From the NCBI RefSeq assembly GCF_963667045.1, contig NZ_OY762934.1, positions 3,302,501-3,366,500 on the forward strand: a stretch of 64,000 bases of DNA, given 5' to 3'. This document shows, piece by piece, positions 60,053 through 64,000 of the stretch (the stretch's first letter is position 1; each line of letters starts with the position of its first letter). Position numbers and translations under genes: made by a program. This stretch comes from an uncultured Cohaesibacter sp. (lineage in GTDB: Bacteria; Pseudomonadota; Alphaproteobacteria; Rhizobiales; Cohaesibacteraceae). The notes below the pieces were generated by a model. It did no database searches. It saw nothing but the letters and a program-made list of their open reading frames with translations, and was not told the origin of the DNA.

Positions 60053-60154
60053 CCCGCAAACTCTGGTATGGTGTGATGGGCCTGATCAGGCAAAGGAAAA
60101 TCACTGTGTTGCCAGCGGGGCGCAGGTTGAGGCTACCGGATGGAAAGGAGCGAC

Positions 60155-60496
60155 ATGCTGAGACGGATCATCATTGCGGGGCTGCTTTTCCTGCCGGTTG
60201 CTGCTTCGGCCACGGATCTCAAGGGCACCTACGTTCTCCCCGGTGGGAGCTGCACACATCCTCGCTCTGAAGGGGATCGGCTCATCATGACCGGGACCGG
60301 TCTATCCTTTGCGCATCTTGACTGTAGCTTTGGCAAGACGGCGTCGGTGGCCCGCATGAATGCCAGCCTTTATGATGCCACATGCAGGCAGGAAGATGTG
60401 CCCCAGACGACCCGTTTCTTCATCGCCCGAAGTAACGACGGGCTGACGATCTATTCACCTGATTTTGGCACGTTCATCGTTTCTCCCTGCCAATAG
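60155..60496 (+). CDS. Small secreted protein, unknown
   Basis: A 113-residue protein with a signal peptide (RRIIIAGLLFLPVAASA). The mature part of about 93 residues has four cysteines (GSCTH, LDCSF, ATCRQ, SPCQ), enough for two disulfide bonds, and alternating strands. AAAGGAG before the ATG at 60155 supports the start. No family recognised. It follows the large helicase gene by 102 bp in the same direction and is not obviously part of it. Confidence 0.65.
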   Translation: MLRRIIIAGLLFLPVAASATDLKGTYVLPGGSCTHPRSEGDRLIMTGTGLSFAHLDCSFGKTASVARMNASLYDATCRQEDVPQTTRFFIARSNDGLTIYSPDFGTFIVSPCQ

Positions 60497-60591
60497 CTCT
60501 CGGCCAGAGGGGCACCATCAGACAGGTAGCTCCGGTTTCATGCCCTGTTGCGGCAGCCAAAGTCACATCACGCCGGAAGGTCGGTATCATC

Positions 60592-61308
60592 ATGGATCAA
60601 GGCTCACACCAGAAATTCGATATGGCCCGTGCGCAGGACTATGCGCAGCAGGCACGCATTGCGCTCGCCGGTTATGATGCCTGTCACGAGCTTTCCGCCT
60701 GCATCCTGTCTGCGGCAATCGGGGAGCATCGCGATGCGCGGGTGCTGGTGGTCGGGGCCGGTGGTACCGGCGGCGAAATACTGGCTGCTGCCAAGCTTGA
60801 GGCAGGGTGGCGCTTTGTTGCGGTGGACCCCTCTGCGCCGATGCTCGATTTGTCTAGAGCGCAGATCGAGGCGGCAGGGTTTCAGGATCGGGTTGATTTT
60901 GTCTGTAGCGCGGTGTCCGATCTCGCATCAGACGCGGTTTTTGACGCGGCACTGGTGATTGGTGTGTTGCACCATGTAAAGGATGACGCTGACAAGGCTG
61001 CGTTGTTGCGCGATATCGCGGTGCGCCTGCGGCCGGGCGGATCGATGGTCCTTGCCGGGAATTATCGGGCCTATGCGTCCGAGCCACTGTTGCTGGCCGC
61101 CTGGGCCAACCGCTGGCGTCTGGCCGGAGCCGATGAAGACGAGGTGCAGCGCAAGCGCGATACGATCATGCGCGGTGCGGTGCCGCCTGAATCCGAGGAC
61201 AAGGTGGCGAGCCTGCTCATGGGGGCGGGGTTCGAAGCGCCGGAGCGGTTCTTTTCGAGCCTGTTCTGGGGCGCTTGGCATACCCGGCGCACAGCCGATG
61301 GTATCTGA
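60592..61308 (+). CDS. Class I SAM-dependent methyltransferase
   Basis: A 238-residue enzyme with the Rossmann SAM motif VLVVGAGGTGGEILAAAKLE (about 50-69), the acidic residue in FVAVDPSAPML, and later FDAALVIGVLHHVKDDADK and RLRPGGSMVLAG. The pattern is that of small-molecule methyltransferases (UbiE/type 11-12). The substrate is unknown. Confidence 0.8.
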   Translation: MDQGSHQKFDMARAQDYAQQARIALAGYDACHELSACILSAAIGEHRDARVLVVGAGGTGGEILAAAKLEAGWRFVAVDPSAPMLDLSRAQIEAAGFQDRVDFVCSAVSDLASDAVFDAALVIGVLHHVKDDADKAALLRDIAVRLRPGGSMVLAGNYRAYASEPLLLAAWANRWRLAGADEDEVQRKRDTIMRGAVPPESEDKVASLLMGAGFEAPERFFSSLFWGAWHTRRTADGI

Positions 61309-61327
61309 CGGATTGTTGGCAAAGAGA

Positions 61328-61370
61328 AACGCCCACCCCTGACAATCAGAGGCGGGCGTTGTCATTTTTG
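61328..61370. terminator. Bidirectional terminator between convergent genes
   Basis: AACGCCC (61328-61334) pairs with GGGCGTT (61354-61360). An inner CTGA/TCAG stem and T-rich runs on both sides (TCATTTTTG on plus, TTTCTCTTT on minus) suggest it serves both genes. Confidence 0.65.
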
Positions 61371-61452
61371 CTTTCAGTGGGAGGGGCCGATGGGCTTTGG
61401 CCTATAGGATGTCCCCCGCCTTTCATGACTGAAAGGCTTCCCGAAGTGGCGG

Positions 61453-64000
61453 TTAGTTCACCGCGCTGATCGGGAAGTCCAGAACGTTGCTCGAGTTGGG
61501 CACCGTCGGGTGCTGCTCGCCATTGGTCATCTGTGGCACCCGGCGCGAGGTGTAGCTGATCAGCTCCTGCACCGACGTGTAACCATTCTGGTCGCCAGCG
61601 TCCGCATCGGCCTTGCCATTCAGCCCTTCCAGCAAGGCTGCTGTGAAGGCACCGTGGCCACCGCCGAAGCTGGCGTCTTCCTGCGACAACTGAGCTCCGG
61701 TAGAAGACGCCAAGACAATGGTGCCGGTACCATCGGACAGGGCCTGCACCGCCTCCTCGTTGGAAATGCCGCCACGCTTGCGCGGACCGACCGCACCGGA
61801 ATGACAGATGTCCATCAGGAAGATGGCCTTCTGGTTGATCGGGCGACCGGACAGGAAGTCCCGGAACTTGTCGACCTGCATGCCCGTGTAGGGGCGTGTC
61901 TTGTCGCCGTCATAGGTGACGAGATACAGACGCTGTTCGTTGTCTTGCACGCCATGGCCTGCGATGAACAGGACGATGACGTCTTCTGCCGAAGCCTGTC
62001 TGAGGAAGTCGTTCATCTCGACGCGAATATCCCGCTCCGTGGCCTGATCGTTGACAAGGACCTTGGTGTTGACCTTGCCATAGAGCACGCCTTCCTGTGC
62101 CTTGAAGGTCTTTTCCAGATCCAGCGCATCCTTGTGGGCAAACTCCAGATCCTGAGAGCTGATCTCGTATTTCGAGATGCCGACGCCAAAATACCAGAGC
62201 TGCGTGGTCTTTCTGACCTTGGGCTGGGCCTTAACCTTCCGGTTGATCTCTGCTCGTTGGGTCAGGACGCGGGCGTCCTTGTAGACCAGACTTGCCTCGA
62301 TCACGTTTTCGCCTTCCCGCAGTTTGAACTTGCGGTCGATGCCGACGATTTCGCCGCCATCATAGACGGGTTCCTCGTCGAAGCCACGAGTGCGGATGAC
62401 AACGCGACCGTTGAGCGAATATTCGAACGCCGGATCCGGCAGATCGGCCGAAGATTTCTCGACCCGCAGGCGCAGGACATATTCGTCACCGTCAACGGTG
62501 GCCTTGGCCGGAGAATCGAGCGAGACCTTGTAGGGAACGTTGAACAGGTCGGGATCGACATCGGGTTTTTCCGGCTCGACCGGCACCGGCTGATCATTGC
62601 CGCCGCCACCCTTGATCAATCGGCTGAGGCGGTCCTGGATGATGCGCGGGCGCTCGAACCGGCTCTTGAGGGCCTCGAATGGCAGGTAGTTGTCGCCAAG
62701 CGACCAGAATACGCCCTTGGTGCCGTTGAGCGAGGATGTGAATTCTCCGCTCGGCGCATAGGCGATCCATTCGTCGTCGTTCTTCACCAACAGGGTCAAC
62801 TGCCGCTCGAAGCTGCGCAGATCGAAGTAGATCAGCTCATTGGAGCTGGTCAGGGCCAAAAGGAGGTTGCGGCTTTCATCGGCCGAAATCGAGGCCAGTG
62901 TGCCGCCGAAGAAGACCGAACGATCGCCAAGGCGCATCATGTCGCGTGACCATTCGATCTTCTGGCCGTTGTCGAGCTTCAGGGTCCAGACCGAGGTGGC
63001 CGGTTCCCAGCCGATGTAGCGTCCGGAGCGGGCATCATAGCCGCGCCAGCCGCCGCCAACCTCGAGCATTTCGATGCGTGACGGGTCGTCTTCGTTGAAT
63101 CTGAGATTGTTCAATGGCTTGCCATTGGTGATGGACTTCACCTCATCGCCCGACCTGACGTCGAAGAGCCGCGTGACGCGTGAATAGGTGTAGTCATGGC
63201 CGTAGCCATCTTTCCAGGCGGTGGTGACGCCGACCAGTCCTTCCTTGTCGCTGATGGCAACGCCGCTGAAGAAGCTGCCATAGACTGCATCATAGCTGAG
63301 GCTTTGGGTGACGATGTCGAACCGGGTGCTGGAGATTACCTGAAGGGACTGGCGGTCGCGAAGCTCAAGGATGGCCTTGGTGCTCTTGTCGCCTGATCCT
63401 TCGGGGCGGCCCAGCAACAGGATATACCGGTCGCTCTGGGTCAGATAGGTCACGTCAAAGTCGATATGCGCCTTCTTCTCTTCCTGAAAGTCGTCGGCGT
63501 TGAAGACGACGAGATCATTATCCGTGGATATGGTGTATTGCGTCGCCCCGTCCTTGCTGAGGCGGCGCCAGCCACGCTCTGTCGAGGTGCGCAGTGGCTG
63601 GAGGCGGCGTCCGGTGGCGAGATCCCAGACGTAACTGCCACTGCTGTCGCGGGAGGTGACATAGCCATCACGCGTGTTGAGGGTCAGCCCCTTGCCGCGT
63701 GGCGAAAGGCCGGTCATCTCGGAGATGGGGCTCAAGGTCCTGGTGTCGTACCATTCGATATGTTCGCTTGCACCGGCCGAGAAGCTGTTGCCGTCGGGTG
63801 AGAAGGTGATGCCCAGATCTTGCGGTGCCTCGCGCGCGTTGAGAATGTCGCCTTTTTCCAGATCGACCAGCACCAGACCTGTCTTGCTGTTGAAGGTGTC
63901 GTTCATCAGCACCCATGGTCTGGAGGGATGGCTGACAATGCGGTTTGGAATTACCGGCGAGCGCATGCGGCTGACTTCACGCCAGTCGCGGGTATCCCAG
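61453..64000 (-). CDS. Caspase-like (C14) peptidase with beta-propeller-like N-terminal region, 5' end outside window
   Basis: The frame is open to the right edge (WDTRDWREVSRM before the first ATG), so at least 848 residues are in view and the start is missing. The N-terminal 500 residues contain WD-like strands (YVWDLATGRRLQPL, IWFDLRSF-like YFDLRSFERQL), a probable beta-propeller. A beta-sandwich follows. The C-terminal peptidase begins TTQLWYFGVGISKYE. It has the catalytic His in FIAGHGVQD (codon 61954-61956) and Cys in LMDICHSGA (codon 61804-61806). Such proteins cleave others on a signal and occur in stress or defence settings. The natural target is unknown. Confidence 0.88.
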   Translation of the reverse strand, partial: WDTRDWREVSRMRSPVIPNRIVSHPSRPWVLMNDTFNSKTGLVLVDLEKGDILNAREAPQDLGITFSPDGNSFSAGASEHIEWYDTRTLSPISEMTGLSPRGKGLTLNTRDGYVTSRDSSGSYVWDLATGRRLQPLRTSTERGWRRLSKDGATQYTISTDNDLVVFNADDFQEEKKAHIDFDVTYLTQSDRYILLLGRPEGSGDKSTKAILELRDRQSLQVISSTRFDIVTQSLSYDAVYGSFFSGVAISDKEGLVGVTTAWKDGYGHDYTYSRVTRLFDVRSGDEVKSITNGKPLNNLRFNEDDPSRIEMLEVGGGWRGYDARSGRYIGWEPATSVWTLKLDNGQKIEWSRDMMRLGDRSVFFGGTLASISADESRNLLLALTSSNELIYFDLRSFERQLTLLVKNDDEWIAYAPSGEFTSSLNGTKGVFWSLGDNYLPFEALKSRFERPRIIQDRLSRLIKGGGGNDQPVPVEPEKPDVDPDLFNVPYKVSLDSPAKATVDGDEYVLRLRVEKSSADLPDPAFEYSLNGRVVIRTRGFDEEPVYDGGEIVGIDRKFKLREGENVIEASLVYKDARVLTQRAEINRKVKAQPKVRKTTQLWYFGVGISKYEISSQDLEFAHKDALDLEKTFKAQEGVLYGKVNTKVLVNDQATERDIRVEMNDFLRQASAEDVIVLFIAGHGVQDNEQRLYLVTYDGDKTRPYTGMQVDKFRDFLSGRPINQKAIFLMDICHSGAVGPRKRGGISNEEAVQALSDGTGTIVLASSTGAQLSQEDASFGGGHGAFTAALLEGLNGKADADAGDQNGYTSVQELISYTSRRVPQMTNGEQHPTVPNSSNVLDFPISAVN

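Noticed and set aside
61510-62949. 479-codon plus-strand frame opposite the caspase-like gene
   Set aside because: The minus strand holds the catalytic His and Cys motifs here; the plus frame is a shadow.

Overview
The window is a 64 kb stretch of a moderately GC-rich alphaproteobacterial chromosome. The F1-only ATP synthase operon, the rplU-rpmA-obgE-proB-proA-nadD-rsfS-rlmH-envC-ctpA-rppH gene order, the extended bL21 and the Zur-type operators all point to Hyphomicrobiales (Rhizobiales). A marine family such as Cohaesibacteraceae or Stappiaceae is my guess; it is not shown by the sequence.

Layout: (1) 1-6.7 kb holds the end of priA and atpHAGDC, closed by a clear terminator. (2) 7.0-11.8 kb holds two paralogous methyl-accepting chemotaxis proteins, each with its own terminator, followed by an intact IS200-type element (tnpA with end hairpins) at 11.8-12.4 kb. 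(3) 12.4-25.7 kb is a long minus-strand housekeeping block read from an rplU promoter near 25.7 kb: ribosomal proteins bL21 and bL27, three GNAT acetyltransferases, obgE, proline synthesis (proB, proA), nadD, rsfS, rlmH, cell-envelope proteins (EnvC, CtpA, a divergent polysaccharide deacetylase) and rppH. (4) 25.8-27.4 kb holds a MAPEG protein, tRNA-Ser(CGA) and, directly 3' of the tRNA, a scar of broken integrase and transposase pieces. (5) 27.4-35.1 kb is a catabolic operon for 2-pyrone-4,6-dicarboxylate / 4-oxalomesaconate (ligI, galD, ligK/galC and galB homologues) with a TAXI-type TRAP transporter and a divergent LysR regulator that carries two N-terminal winged-helix domains.

(6) 36.5-52.3 kb is a metal-homeostasis region. 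It contains a cobalamin riboswitch ahead of a BtuF-like binding protein; a Nik/Opp-type ABC importer behind a Zur-like box; the ferrous-iron genes feoA, feoB and a FeoB-associated Cys-rich peptide; two divergent periplasmic proteins (one DUF4198); an Rrf2 regulator divergent from an MFS exporter and a methyltransferase; and a COG0523/ZigA GTPase plus DUF1826 gene behind a second Zur-like box sharing 17 identical bases with the first. (7) 52.4-64 kb holds an IS3 remnant, an AbrB-family permease, a 1993-residue DUF4011/SF1 helicase/PD-(D/E)XK/DUF3320 protein of the Hhe anti-phage type, a small secreted protein, a methyltransferase, and a caspase-like protease with an N-terminal beta-propeller-like region that runs off the right edge.

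The most interesting parts are the Hhe-like protein beside an IS scar, the inferred Zur regulon linking an orphan Nik/Opp-type importer to a zinc chaperone, and the double-HTH LysR over a pyrone-dicarboxylate uptake and breakdown operon. Names rest on motifs and family knowledge recalled from memory; no database search was run.
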